Shown here: positions 13,078-25,361 of the stretch, piece by piece
How positions within the stretch are numbered: position 1 is the stretch's first letter
Layout of the letters: the number at the start of each line of letters is the position of its first letter
Origin: Bretschneidera sinensis
Lineage: Eukaryota; Streptophyta; Magnoliopsida; Brassicales; Akaniaceae
Reading direction: 5' to 3'
Length of the DNA: 64,000 nt
Assembly: GCA_023935145.1 (NCBI GenBank)
Contig: CM043705.1
Span: 53,292,584-53,356,583 of the forward strand
The notes under the pieces: generated by a model
What the model was told of the DNA's origin: nothing
Database searches by the model: none
What the model saw: the letters and a program-made list of their open reading frames with translations, nothing else
Translations under genes and position numbers: made by a program

Positions 13078-14698
13078 TGATGAGTGCAAAATATTGCGTA
13101 TTTTGGCCCCTTAATTTATATTTGTTAATTATTTAGTTGTGTCCTAATATGATATTTTGTGTTAGTTCTATGATTTTTAATGTTTTATAGGATTGCAAAG
13201 GAAATTTGGGATTTAATGTGAAAAAAATGCAAAAGCTGGAATCTACTGTTGCGATCGAGTACAGGAGACCTACGATCGAGTGCAACAGCGCTCAATATTT
13301 ATTTATATGTTTAGCTTCGGAATTTGTTACTTTGAGTTGTTTTTTCGTTGTTTTACAAGTTTACAAGCACTTGGAAATGAGCTTCACAAAATTGCCAGAA
13401 TTACTCATACAAATTAGTCATTTTTGCGGATTAAACTGTATTGATTCAAGAAGAACCAGAATATAAGCCATATATGCTTGGAAAGATCCAGAGGTCTATT
13501 TCTAGAGAATTTTACAACTCATAAACATGATTTTTCTAGATAAAGTTATGGCAGTTTTAGTAGACAAAGGTCAGGCCGTGCGTGATTTCAGCATGGCAGA
13601 AGTGATTTTTACGGATTAAACTATAATGATTTAGGAAGAAATAGGAGATGAGCTATATATTCTTGAAAATATCCGGATGTCTATTTTCTAGAGAATTTTA
13701 CAGCTCATAAATATGATTTTTCTAGAGAAAGTTATGACAGTTTTAGTAGACAAAGGTCAGGCTGTGCATGATTTCAGCGTGGGCAGAAGTTTTGAAGGGC
13801 ATGTGAAGGCTTAAATCCCATGTCCCACATTGGTTGGAAACACATTGCACTCATGGAGTTTCTCTATAAAAACCCCATTTTACTTTATCTTTAGGGCAAT
13901 CGGTGTGCAATCTGGAAGGCGTTGCTACCAAGGGAGGAAAGCGCCGCACAACAGCTGCGAGTAGAATTTCTCTATCCATATATTGTCAGTTTTAATTTAT
14001 TTATTTTTCAGTTTTAAATTTTAATGTTTAGCACTTTAATTATGAAATTTATTTTCATAATCATGAGAGGCTAAAACCTTCATCTAAGGTTGAAGATGAA
14101 GTCTTGCCATTGATTAGCATTATATTTTCATATATGTTATTCCGACATTTTTTGTATTAATGTTCTATTTCAATTCAATTGTTTGAGTAAATTCTTATGA
14201 TTGATTATTTTGTTTATAAATTGTTCAATTGAATATTCTATGTGTTTCATCTGACAGATACAGCAAATCATCTAAAGTAAATCGGATATCCGTTGCGATT
14301 CTAAAGTAAACGGATACATTGGATGATTTGGTTTAATTAGGGTATTCGTTGTGATTTGTATATCGATTTATTCATGAAATTATTTGATAGATTATTTTTA
14401 TACAGAACATGCATAGGATGGAATTGCTTGTCGGTTGTAGGAACAAAGTCAAGAAAATATATGCTTTGGTGGGGTGGATTCAAAAACCTTAGTATTTTTA
14501 TCATTTGTTTTAACTCAATTTAGTTTAGTTTATACCCTTTGCACAATACAATTCAAAATTCGGAACTAGGTTAAAATAGGTTTAGTTTAGATAAAAATAT
14601 ATTTTCACAACGCAATTCCCTGTGGATTCGATCTCGCACTTGCACACACTATATTGCAAACGACTCGTGCGCTTGCGAGTAATTTAAAACTTACAACA
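13078..14698 (+). repeat. Solo LTR E of a different LTR-retrotransposon family
   Basis: A 1621-bp unit starting tgatgagtgcaaaatattgc and ending aacttacaaca, with a perfect TSD catat on both sides (13073-13077, 14699-14703). Removing it and one TSD restores the sequence seen uninterrupted in element A near 27941-27960. It is unlike the other LTRs here. It contains two imperfect ~180-bp repeats (about 13430-13560 and 13610-13790). The 3' end (ctgtggattcgatctcgcac) resembles LTR ends of plant Ty3/gypsy families I have seen, but the lineage is unassigned. Confidence 0.85.
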
Positions 14699-14703
14699 CA
14701 TAT

Positions 14704-15180
14704 CAATGTTGGTTGATCTTGGTGCAACCAATTCTTTTGCATCCAGTATTCATATGAAGTCTATTGAAGTATGTATTAGTCCTTTGATGCAAATTTTTTT
14801 TTGTTGAAGTTCCCACTAGAGATAGAGTGATAATCATAAATGATTACAAGGGTTGTATGATTCGTATCAGTGATAGAAAATCTAAAGCTGATTTATTATC
14901 TTTGAATATGGTTGATTGTTTAAAAAAAAATGTAGTGTTCAAGAAATGGACATGAGGAGTGTAACTTTCAGAGAGAACATAAATTACTCTCGAACTATCT
15001 TATTTTACTCTGACTAGTAGTAGATGGTTGAAGAAAGGATGTAAGGAGTATTTGGCATACATAATGGATTCTAGAAAAGAAAATAGGAAGTTAGAAGAAA
15101 TCTTGGTAGTGAAAGATTTTCATGATGTGTTTCGTGATGAGTTGTCTAGGTTGCCTCCCAGTAAGGAGATTTAATTCTCT
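14704..15180 (+). pseudogene. Element B aspartic protease region
   Basis: Begins with a retropepsin-like LVDLGATNSFASS segment: the D-S-G of the active site is here D-L-G-A, so the catalytic motif is altered. YKGCMIRISDRKSKADLL follows near 14845. Stops and a deletion follow, and the HLILGMNWL block present in element C is missing. Confidence 0.72.
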
Positions 15181-16360
15181 ATTGATGTGATACTAGGTTC
15201 ATCACGTATATCTAATAGCACCCTACAGAGTAATACCCACTGTTTTAAGAGAGCTGAAAGTTCAAGAGTTGTTAGATAAACAATTTATTCGATTTAATGT
15301 GTCGTCATTACAAATAGTTGAATAAGAAAAAATATCTTTTACCCAAGATAAATGAATTGTTTGAGAATTTGCAAAGAGTAAGAGTGTTTTCTAAGATAAA
15401 CTTAAAATCAGGTTATCACCAGTTAAGGATAAAGGAAGGAGACGTGCCTAAGACTGCTTTTAGGACACATTATGGTCATAAGTTTCTTGTAATGTCATTT
15501 GCATTGACTAATGTTCCAGAAACATTCATGGACATGATGAATAAAGTGTTTAAACTATATCTTAACAAGTTTATGGTTGTATTTGACATTCTGATATATT
15601 CTAAGAAGGAAGAACAACATGTGAAACATTAGACAGTGTGTTGGAGATTTTGAGGAGAGAGAAATTATATGCAAAGTTCTCTAAGTGTGAATGTTGGTTG
15701 AATGAAATAACTTTCTTGGAACACGTAATATCGAGAAATGACATAACAGTTGATCCACAAAAGGTAGAGGCAATGTTAAGTTGGAAGAGACCAACTGATT
15801 AGAATCTTCTTGGGGTTAGATGGTAATTATAGAAGATTCTTTTAGAATTTTTCTATTATTGTAATACTGTTGAATAGACTGACTAGGAAAGAGGTGAGAT
15901 TTGTGTTATGAATGAAGTGTGAGAAAAATTTTCAATTACTAAAGGAGAAATTGACTATAACTCCAGTATTGGTGTTTCCTTCTGGTGATGAAGGATTTGT
16001 AGTGTATAGTGATGCGTCATATCATTGGTTGGGATATGGTTAACATAGGAAAACTGTGGTCCATACTTCTAGGCAATTGAAGATTCATGATAGAAATTAC
16101 TCTACTCATGACTTAGAGTTGACTGTTGTAGTGTTTACTTTAAAGATTTGAGACATCATCTGTATGGAGCCATTTAGAAGATATTCATGGGTTATAAGAG
16201 TTTGACGTACTTACTTACCTAAAGAGAGTTGAATTTGAGGCAAAGATGGTGGATGGAGTTGATTAGTGACTATGATTGTACAATTCATTATCATCTAGAA
16301 AATGCGAAGGTGATAGCTGATGCATTAAGTAGAAAGTCTACAAAAAGGTTAACTGCTATT
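15180..16360 (+). pseudogene. Element B reverse transcriptase and RNase H
   Basis: An open stretch at 15318-15632 carries RT blocks [38 protein letters not shown] and the catalytic region [11 protein letters not shown]. That last block has lost one aspartate compared with [11 protein letters not shown] in element A, so it would be inactive. RNase H follows (about 15960-16140: VYSDASYHWLGYG, then RNYSTHDLELTVVVF). The end of the domain, [16 protein letters not shown]...[11 protein letters not shown], is at 16247-16350. Confidence 0.85.
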
Positions 16361-16559
16361 GGGAGTCCCGATGTGAAATTGATGATAGATTTAAAAGAGA
16401 TAAGAATGAAGTTGAATATCAGTGATAGAGGATCATGGTTAACGAATATGGTTGTGCAGTCATTCATAGTAAATATTTTAGAGATGCAAGGTAGAGATGA
16501 AGAGATAGAAAAAATTAAGAATTGAGTGCTTACAAGAAAGCATTTTTGAGTTCAAAAAT

Positions 16560-17455
16560 TTGAAATAAGGGTATTTTGGTATTGGAACATGGAAATTGTG
16601 TTCCTAATAATGCGAAGTTGAGAAAGAGGATAATGAGAGAGGCACATGATGAAGTAGATTCGATGCAACCAAGTAACAATAAGATGTATAGAGGATAGAG
16701 ACAGAATTTCTGGTGGTCAGGATTGAAGAGGGATGTAGTTGAGATTGTAAGGTTATATGGAGCACCATTAAGCATAGTGTCAAAAAAAGATCTTAGGTTT
16801 TGGAGAGGCTTTCAGAAAGCCACAGGTACACTGTTACAATTTAATATAATTTTTCATGCTCAAACAGAAAGGATTATTATAGTACTAAAAGATATGTTAA
16901 GGGAAAATGTGATGAGTTTTTCAGTAAGTTGGGATGCTTACATGCACAGAGTAGACCGAATAGCTTTGCTGATACTAAGAGAAGACCTCTTGAGTTTCAA
17001 CTAGGTGATTGGGTGTATTGAAAAATATCTCAATGAAAAGATGTATTGAGATTTAAAAAAGAAAAGAGAGTTGAATCTGAGGTATGTGGGACCCTATGAG
17101 GTTGTTCAGAAAGTTGGACTAATTGTGAGTAGCCTGGATTTGCCTCCAGATTTGAAGCAGTGACATAACATATTCCATGTTTCACTTTGACGAGAGCACT
17201 TACATGATAAATCTTATAATATTTCGAGCTAAGCTATAGAAATTCAGAAATATTGGGCTTATATACAAGTACCAGTGAGAATTTTAGACAAAAAGAACAA
17301 ATCTTGTATAATAAAATAATTTTATTAGTTCAAGTTCTGTGGTGGAATAAGGATGTTGAAGAGATTACGTGAAAGCGTGAGACAATTATGAAGAAATATT
17401 ATTCACAATTGTTTCTTGAGTTAGGTAAGGAAATTTCGGTGACGAAATTTTTATA
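16560..17455 (+). pseudogene. Element B integrase and chromodomain region
   Basis: Integrase zinc-binding segment ahead of NNKMYRG*RQNFWWSGLKRDV (about 16640-16740). A deletion then removes much of the catalytic core: the text passes directly to EIVRLYGAPLSIVS, LRFWRGFQKATGT and ITVLKDMLRE-like blocks (16723-16920). The C-terminal chromodomain-like part lies at about 17280-17440. This is a shortened, non-functional integrase. Confidence 0.75.
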
Positions 17456-17468
17456 AGGTGGGTAGATT

Positions 17469-19359
17469 TGTAATACCCGTAATCGTAAAGTAAGGGCAAA
17501 TAAATAATTTAATAAATACGACATATAATTAAAATAAAATATATGTGAAAGGTTTATTATTATTTGAATAAAACAATTCTAAAAAAAAGGAAGGACAATT
17601 GCATGTAGGACATATGCAATTGTTGTGGCAGCCATTTGAAGCAAATACTGAGACTTGGTTTGTTATATATATATAAGTTAAAGGTTATATTATTTATTCA
17701 TTTCCAAATCCTATTTGGTTTCTTCCTTTTAAAATTCAAACTACTCTATTTCTCTAAACATTTGGGGACCAAAAGAAAGGTTGAAAGAGCAAATTTTTGA
17801 AGGGGTTTATGGGAGAATTTTATAGAAAATCACAGGAAGCGCTAAGAAAAACAGAAGGTAATAACATGAAGTTTATTTTTGAAATTTAGCATACATGAAA
17901 TTTTCCGAAATTCAAAGTGGAAATTTTCAAATGGTGTAAATTATGAAGAATTGAAGAATAAGTTAAAGATTTAAAATAAATATTATGTCAGGTGTTGATG
18001 ATCAGCAACCGAAGGAAATTAACTTATGCTTTGGTGGTAGATGAAAAATTGGTTGATAGGTATGATAGGAATTTTGGACATGCAGAAAATTTTTAAGTGA
18101 GAAATAATATTTTTGAAATAATAAGTTGATTTAATAATAAAAACAATAAGTGAAATTCTAGATGAGGTATGGTTGATGTTCTGATATGAATTATGAGGAG
18201 ATGAAGATCTTAACAAGCTATAATGGATGATTTGATGTGATTTATGATGAGAAGAATTTAGTGAAATTTTTTTAATAATAATTTGAGAATAATCAGGATA
18301 GCCGATTTAAATATTTGAATTCATATTTGTTTTTATGGTATTGTTCATATTCATATTTCATACCATTGTTCATATGCATATGCATTAAATAAAAGAACCG
18401 GGAGGGGGCCAGTCTAATTAAAAAACCATGACAGCTGGCATATGCTAGAAATAGAGGAAAACCATGACAATCGGTATATGCTAGAAATAAATGAAAACTG
18501 TGACAGCCGGTATATGCTAGAAATAAATACCGTGACAGCCGATATATGCTGGAAATGAAAGAACCGAGAGGGGGCCGGTCTAAGATAAAAACATGTCGAC
18601 ATGTGGGAATACTTTCCCTAATAATAATTCATGCATTGCATCTATTTTAAATATTGATTACATTACTGAAATGTTGATGTGTTGTTTGTTATTGTGAATT
18701 TATTTATAGATGAATGAGTCTCACAGAGAGATAGCTATGGTGAGAAAGATACATAGAAGTATGATACGATAAGAACCATCTAAATGGTAGACTTTTTGCT
18801 GTGAATCTCATTACGAGGTAATTATGAGATAATTGATGGTCTTAAGGTGAACCAATATATAAGAAGAAGAGATTGATAGAGAATGAGACTTATGATATGT
18901 GTAGTGATAGTAGAATACTATTATCAAATTATGTAAGATATAATTGATTAAATATTGAAAGACCATTTATACAAATTGAGTATTTCTAGTAAATTTAATT
19001 CATTGAGCTTGCGAAGCTCACCCCTCATTGTACAATGATTTCAGGTAGCAAGCATGACAAATAGTTTGGTGAGTTGAGGTTCAGACGAAATCATTATCCG
19101 TAAGCCACGTACGTGTCCACATCCTCAGACTAATGAGAAAATAAAATAATTTTTTTTTTGTAAATATTCATGCATTTTACGTTGTATATAATGTTTAAGT
19201 CAATATCAGAATAATGTATCTCCCTTGTTGAGGGTTGAGGATTGAAGTAAAAAATTTCTATTGGTGTTATTTTTATTGTTGCATATATGTGTCGTGCTGG
19301 GATTTTCAAAATGTGATGATGCCGTCTCGGGGGCGGCCAACCCGAGATGGGTTGTTATA
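17469..19359 (+). repeat. 3' LTR of element B
   Basis: Begins tgtaataccc after the polypurine position (ataaggtgggtagatt) and ends gatgggttgttata, followed by the TSD ccctc. It is about 240 bp shorter than the 5' LTR, partly through loss of sequence near 18018. It carries the hairpin acaattgcat/atgcaattgt (17595-17604, 17614-17623), a TATA tract (about 17664-17676) and the minisatellite (about 18397-18590). Confidence 0.88.
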
Positions 19360-19364
19360 CCCTC

Positions 19365-19866
19365 TGCCTGCTAGTCACTAGTAAAACCCAAATAATCTCT
19401 CTACATGTTTCACCTAAACTCAGGCTTAAATGGAATCATAGATCCTTTAAACAACAAGACATTCAACTTAATATATCAAACAAAACAATCTCTCTGCATC
19501 TCGTGCATAAACTCACTTTTCCTCTTTTTAACATTTACCATTATTGGATTTACAACAACCTCAGGCACTGCCCTAGCCCTTTCATCAAGTCTATGCTATA
19601 GGCTATCAACTCTATCATCTGTTTTATTCATTTTCTCAAGAGCATGTGTAAGAGCTTATCTTAGCTCATCTATTTCAACTTCGGATTCTCTCATACTTTT
19701 ACTAATATCAATTCTATTATCAACACGTTCCCTTCTAAAAACCACAGATTCATACTCAAACTCGACTTGTTAAAATATTGGGGGCCTACCACGCCTTCTC
19801 AAATCAACAACTATAACTCTAGCTATAGCACATCCAAGTGTCATCCTCATACTATTCATTAGAATA
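19365..19866 (-). pseudogene. Element C gag, 5' portion
   Basis: Resumes C's gag after element B. Read on the minus strand it ends with the gag start seen in A: GAGGATGACACTTGGATGTG (about 19832-19851, reverse complement), then a leader sharing TATATTCTAAT. Acidic N-terminal codons lie between. The match stops at about 19866-19872, where copia sequence begins. C's leader, primer site and the 3' half of its 5' LTR are missing. Confidence 0.75.
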
Positions 19867-21060
19867 TATTATTTGTGCAAGGCCTTAAGCCAAATTTACT
19901 AAGTATTAGTCAACTATATGACAAAGACGACAAAGTCATATTTGAAACCTCTCATTGTCTAGTTATAGACATCAAGAGTAACAAGATAAAGTTTGTTGGC
20001 CATAGACACGAAAATGTCTATATAGTTGATTTAAAATTCTTGCATTCGGAAAATGAAAAATGTTTTCCGGCATTTAGTGAAAACATATGGCTATGGCATA
20101 GAAGGCTTGATCATGTGAATATTGATTTGCTTAAAATTATTTCAAGAAAAGATTTAGTCATTGGACTTCTGAAAATCAAATTTGAAAAAGATAAGGTGCG
20201 TGATGCTTGTCAAATGGGAAACAAACTAGAATTTCTTTTAAATCAAAAAATATAGTATCAACTACTAGACCATTGGAATTTTTGCATATGGACTTATTTG
20301 GTCCAATAAGTACCATCAGTCTAGGTGGCTATCAATATACTCTTATTATTATTGATGACTATTCAAGATATATCTTTGTTATCTTTATTGCTTACAAAGG
20401 ATTTGAAAAATTCTGTAAAAACGTTCAAAATGAAAAAAGAATTTGTATTTCAAGCATTAGAAGTGATCATGGAAAAGAATTTGAAAACCAAAGCTTTTCA
20501 AAATTTTGAGATGAAAATGGAATTGATCACAACTTCTCAGCTCCTAGAACTCCTCAACAAAATAGAGTTGTTGAAAGGAAAAATAGAGTTCAAGAAGAAT
20601 TTGCAAGAACAATGCTTTGTGAAAATAGCTTGCCAAAATACTTTTGGGTGGACGCCATAAACACCTCTTGTTATATCTTAAATAGAATTTTAATTAGGTC
20701 TATCCTTAACAAAACTCCATATGAATTATGGAAAGGTAAAAAGCCTAATATCTCATATTTTCATGCCTTTGGTTGTAAATGCTTTATCTTAAATAACAAT
20801 AAAACTAACTTGGGTAAATTTGACTCAAAGACCGATGAGGGGATATTCTTAGGATATTCAACCCCTAGTAAAGCTTATAGAGTCTTCAACAAGAGAACAC
20901 TAGTGGTAGAAGAATCCGTACATATAGCCTTTGATGAGTCTAACCCAATTAGTAGTAGAGTAGTTTCTTTCAATGATGATGCAGATTTCATTCCAAGAAT
21001 GGAAACACCTACTCCCATTGTTGACCCAAATGAGAGCCCACCTCAAAAAATCAAGAGATA
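19867..21060 (+). pseudogene. Element F GAG-pre-integrase and integrase
   Basis: Starts at the LFVQGLKPNLLSISQL block that follows copia protease. The HHCC region (LWHRRLDHVN...CQMGNK) follows, then the D-D-35-E core: HMDLFGPIST (first D), IRSDHGKEFEN (second D) and a frame-shifted TPQQNRVVERKNR-like segment (about 20545-20590). The C-terminal part at 20612-21060 includes YFWVDAINTSCYILNR, KTPYELWKGKKPN and FLGYSTPSKAYRVFNKRT. Frames shift at about 20210, 20500 and 20600, so no full enzyme is encoded. Confidence 0.88.
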
Positions 21061-21239
21061 GAAGCTCTCAAACTGGACCAACCCTCTACAAGTTAACAAG
21101 AGGATAGTCTTCCCAAAGATTGGAGGTATGTAAATTATCACCCAATCGATCAAGTAATTGGTGATCCTTCACAAGGGGTAAGAAATCGTTCCTCTATTAG
21201 AAATATTTGCAACTGTGTAGCCTAACTATCTCATATAGA

Positions 21240-22766
21240 ACCTAAAATATTTGTAGAAGCCGATAAGAATGTTGATTGGAAAAATACCATGCAAGAAGAA
21301 ATAAATCAATTTGAAAGAAAAAATTATGGAATCTAGTTCCAAGACCATAGAATCATACAATAATAGGAACTAAATGGGTATTTAGAAATGAGATGGATGA
21401 AAATGGAATAGTAACTAGGAACAAGGCTAGACTAGTTGCTAAGGGATATAATCAAGAAGAAGGAATAGACTTTGATGAGACCTATGCTCCCGTAGCAAGA
21501 TTAGATGCTATTCGAATGTTATTAGCCTTTGCATGCTTTAACTAGTTTAAACTATTTCAAATGGATGTAAAAAGTGCCTTTTTAAATGTCTTTATAGAAG
21601 AAAATGTATATGTTGAGCAACCTCTTGGATTTGAAAATCCTAGTCTTCAAATTTATATCTACAAGCTTTCTAAAGCTTTATATGGGTTGAAGCAAGCTCC
21701 AAGAGCATGGTATGAAAGACTAAATAAATTTTGGATTGACAACAATTTTATAAGAGGAAAAATAGACACAACCCTCTTCACAAAAATGACACACTACTAG
21801 TCCAAATATATGTTGATGATATCATATTTGGTGCTATTAATGAATCTATATGTCAAGAGTTTGGTAAGTGCATGCAAGGTGAATTTGAAATGAGCATGAT
21901 AGAAGAGCTCAGTTACTTCCTTGGACTTCAAATCAAACAATTGAAAGGAGGCATCTTCATCAATCAATCAAAATACACCAAGGACCTACTAAAAAGGTTC
22001 GAGATAGAAAGCTCAAAGTCACTTGTTACTCCCATGAGCACTTTTAAAAAACTTGACCTTGATGAAGGAGGTAAGTGTGTAGACACTAAAACTTATAGAA
22101 GCATGATAAGAGTTCTACTTTATTTAACTACAAGTAGACCTGATATAATGTTTAGTGTATGCATGTGTGCTATATTTTAAGCTAATCATAAGGAATCACA
22201 TGTGATTACAGTAAAAAGAATCCTTAGTTATCTACAAGGGACTCAAAACCTAAGATCATGGTACTCTAGAGATTCATCTTTTGAGCTTGTAGGATATTCA
22301 TATGCTGATTTTGCGGGGTGTAGGTTAGATAGAAAAAGCACTAGTGGAACATGCCAATTCTTAGATGCAATGCTAACCTCTTGGTTTTTCAAGAAATAAA
22401 ACTCGATTGCACTATCAACCGCCAAGGTGGAATACGTAGCAGCCGGAAGTTGTTGTGCGCAAGAGTTGTGGATGAAACAACAACTAGAAGACTATGACAT
22501 GAACTTTAAAAATATTCCAATTCATTGTGATAACACCAGTGCTATCAACTTAATCAAAAACCCTATTCATGTATTCTAGAACCAAACACGTAGAAATTAG
22601 ACATCATTTCATAATAGATCATGCCCAAAAAGGTGATATAAGACCAGAATTCATTCATTCAGAAGATCAAATAGTTGATATTCTTACAAAACCATTAAAT
22701 GAAGCTAGTTTTTGTAAGATTAAACTGTCAATGGGCTTAATAGACTATGATAAACTGTATGTTTAA
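21240..22766 (+). pseudogene. Element F reverse transcriptase and RNase H
   Basis: Copia RT blocks in order: [33 protein letters not shown] (about 21430-21480), KSAFLNVFIEENVYVEQPLG, YGLKQAPRAWYERL, and the active site YVDDIIFG (about 21810-21833). SYFLGLQIKQLKGGIFINQ follows. RNase H: YADFAGCRLDRKSTSGTCQF, then YVAAGSCCAQELWMKQQL near 22430, TKHVEIRHHFIIDHAQKGDI and the end DILTKPLNEASFCKIK. Several stops and frameshifts. The pol stop is at 22764-22766. Confidence 0.88.
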
Positions 22767-22905
22767 TTGCATCATCATTCATCATATGCATATTTGACAT
22801 CTAGCAAATGAATATTAAACCTTATTTAATATTTCCCTCACTTAAGATGGCATAGATAAACAAATTTTGTGCTAAGACTCTAAGCTGGAGCTTTCTTTTA
22901 AGGGT

Positions 22906-23169
22906 CCAGTCGATTGGTAAGTTTACCCCAGTCGACTGGTAATACACTACCTTTTCACCCAATCGACTAGTCCAAGTACCCAGTCGACTGGTAAAACAAG
23001 ACCTTGTGTGGAGCCAAATTTTTGAATTTCTGGTAACTACCCAGTCGACTGGTATTTTTCTGCTAGTTTACCCAGTCGACTGGCATCTCAACCCAGTCAA
23101 TTGGTATGTCAAAAATTCCCAAATCAGTGAAGGACTCAATCGACTGGTGCCCTAACCCAGTCGACTGGT
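22906..23169 (+). repeat. Cluster of CCAGTCGACTGG palindromes between F pol and the extra ORF
   Basis: Nine copies or near-copies of the perfect 12-bp palindrome ccagtcgactgg, usually followed by t, in about 265 bp. They start at about 22906, 22928, 22959, 22978, 23041, 23072, 23092, 23136 and 23157. Some copies carry single changes (cgattgg, caatcgactgg). Spacing is irregular (about 19-63 bp). The cluster is non-coding in all frames examined. Confidence 0.9.
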
Positions 23170-23399
23170 ATCGCGATTCTGTAAATAGTCGCTTCAGTTT
23201 TTCAGGGTTTTCACGCCATTTTAAAAACCCTGAAGCTTTCTCTCTCTAGAAAATCTCTCTTTTCCTTCCAAAATCTCACAAAAACACTCTATAGTATCCT
23301 TAATCTCATCCCCCATCACCTTCATTTCAACTTTCCACAGTTAAAAATTCCATTTTCCCCAAAAATCTCTCAAATCTCCCTAAAAACACCTTTTTCCAA

Positions 23400-24673
23400 A
23401 TGTCTTAGAGAATCCAAATCAAAACCACCATTGAAGGACCTCACGCGCCTACTAGGCTATGATCCAAGAAATCCACGGCACCAGATGCCAAAAGAAAAAG
23501 CTTGGCGGGTTCCTCGAGCAAAAAAAAGAGGACAGAGCTCGACGACTCACTCTTCTAGAGTCCAGCCACCAAAGAGATGTATAATTCTGTCATCCATCCC
23601 AAGAAGATCATGATGGGTAGATTCATTGACTTCAATTCTATCTGTCAGGAAAACTTTAACATATTACCTCCTTTTGAGGTAGTGCGCTTGACACCACTTG
23701 TCAAGATTCACCAAAAGTACTATCCACGCTTGATTCACGAGTTCTACGCGAACTTGGTGAAACCTAGTCCACTGGCTCTTCATTTCAAAACTAGTGTGAT
23801 GGGCATAGAGTTTGAGGTGAACACTGACCTCCTGGTAAGCATCTTAGGGATCCTAGTGGGAGGGTCCAATGGTGTCTGGACGAATGGCTGGACAACTTCG
23901 ACTATAAGGAGGCATGTCAGATCGTTAGGGGAGACCTTAACTACATCTTTTAGCCTACTATATTTTGCATATGTAGTGACATGCCTCTCGATTCGAAGTT
24001 GTTCAATCTTATCATGAGTTTGACCATCTATCCACGACTTGAGAGTCGAGGCTATCTCTCGAAGATAGACGTCATATTGATTTGGTGTCTCAAAACTGGA
24101 CACCACTTCAATATCTACCTCCTACTGCTCGCCAATATGATCAATAGCGAAGCTAGTGAATCTGGGTGCCTTCCCTATGGGATGCTCATCACCCTCATCC
24201 TCCAGCACTTTCGGGTTCCTCTTTGTGCCTCTGAGGCTCAAGACATCGACCATAAGGATATCATCAATGTCTTTTCTTTGAAGAAGATGGGGTGCACGAT
24301 CTGAGATGGGATGATCTACTCTAAGGCCAGGAATAACATCAGGACTGGAGAGGGTGACAGCAGCAAGAAGGACGATGAGGGTCCTGGTGATGCAACCCCT
24401 CCTCCTACTGCTATGGACACTAATGATCGAGCACCACCGCATGGTGGTTCTAGTACTGGTCAGGCTGGGTACGATGATCTACTCTAGGGTATTTCGAGCC
24501 TCCAGCTATCCATGCAGTCCGGGTTCCAGAGCTTGAGCTTTTCTATTGATTCCATGCATCATGACCTCCGCTCACTTCGAGACTACTTCGAGCTACACTA
24601 AGAGCACACAAAGGGCTCCTTGGCTGAGCTTCGAGATCTTATTCGAGATGGCTCTGATTCTCCCACTCACTGA
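23400..24673 (+). pseudogene. Extra (env-like/plant transposon protein) ORF of element F
   Basis: A reading frame downstream of pol, from the atg at 23400 to tga at 24671-24673, with early stops (23406, 23460 and 23556) and a frameshift near 23980. The N-terminus is basic and NLS-like (DAKRKSLAGSSSKKKR). The central part (MMGRFIDFNSICQEN, then LIHEFYANLVKPSP) resembles the domain listed as putative plant transposon protein. The end is polar, with SSLQLSMQSGFQSLS and AELRDLIRDGSDS, possibly helical. Sireviruses often carry an ORF here, sometimes called env-like; its function is unknown. I see no signal peptide or membrane segment. Confidence 0.7.
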
Positions 24674-25084
24674 GTTTCCTGTGTTATCCCTTTTTCATGT
24701 ATATATAGCTTTTAGCTGATCTTAGCACGAACATTTATTACTTTATCATACATTTTTGTTATTATATTCGATATTTGGCTTCTAGAAGCCTGTGATGTAT
24801 GGATGTTTGTATATATTTGCCTATATTTCAATTGTCTAGCTTATGGTTCATATACTTGCTTTACTTTTACGCTATATGATTACTTGGTTTAAATCATTTT
24901 TACTCTGCGATATGCTTTAACTACTTCTGCTAGTATGAAAACTTTCGGTTCTTCTTGAGAAGTCTTCCCAGCTCTGAATAATGCCTAGTTTTCACATTAA
25001 AGTTTGTTTATGCATAATTTTACTATCTATAGTATCTGTGTTACTTATTTTTTGAGTTTGCACCCCATTTTCTACTGTTGTCAA

Positions 25085-25361
25085 AATGGGGGAGAAAAAT
25101 GAGAAACAGAGAAATGTCAATGTAAACTTAAAATAAAGCATAGATTTAGGGGGAGCATTGCTCCGAAGACCTTGATGAATATAAGTTTGTTTTACTTTGC
25201 TTGGTTGAATTGTTTATAAACTGCATTTGAACTGCTTTACAGTTTGGTTTTATCCAAAAAATAGAGGAAATTCTGCCCATTTTTTTTTTCTAAAAACCCA
25301 ACACTTAGTTTTTAAAATCGTTTTCTCTCATTAGTTTTGTCATCATAAAAAAGGGAGAGAT
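25085..25361 (+). other. Repeated polypurine tracts of element F
   Basis: Several purine tracts precede the 3' LTR: aatgggggagaaaaatgag (about 25085), ttagggggagcattgctcc (about 25146) and aaaaaagggagagattg directly before the LTR start. The last has the position of the plus-strand primer. Multiple upstream tracts are a reported trait of Sireviruses, which supports the lineage call. Confidence 0.7.

Larger units (their letters stand above)
9663..19359 (+). mobile_element. Element B: full-length Ty3/gypsy chromovirus of the same family, inserted in C's gag
   Basis: Two plus-oriented LTRs (9663-11793 and 17469-19359) flank a degenerate gag-pol. The element is bounded by a perfect TSD, ccctc (9658-9662 and 19360-19364). 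Internal order is primer site, gag, zinc knuckle, protease, RT, RNase H, integrase, chromodomain. An unrelated solo LTR (E) interrupts it between zinc knuckle and protease. The outer LTR termini have mutated (tataataccc at the start, gttgttata at the end). No frame is intact, so B could not move on its own products. Confidence 0.9.
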
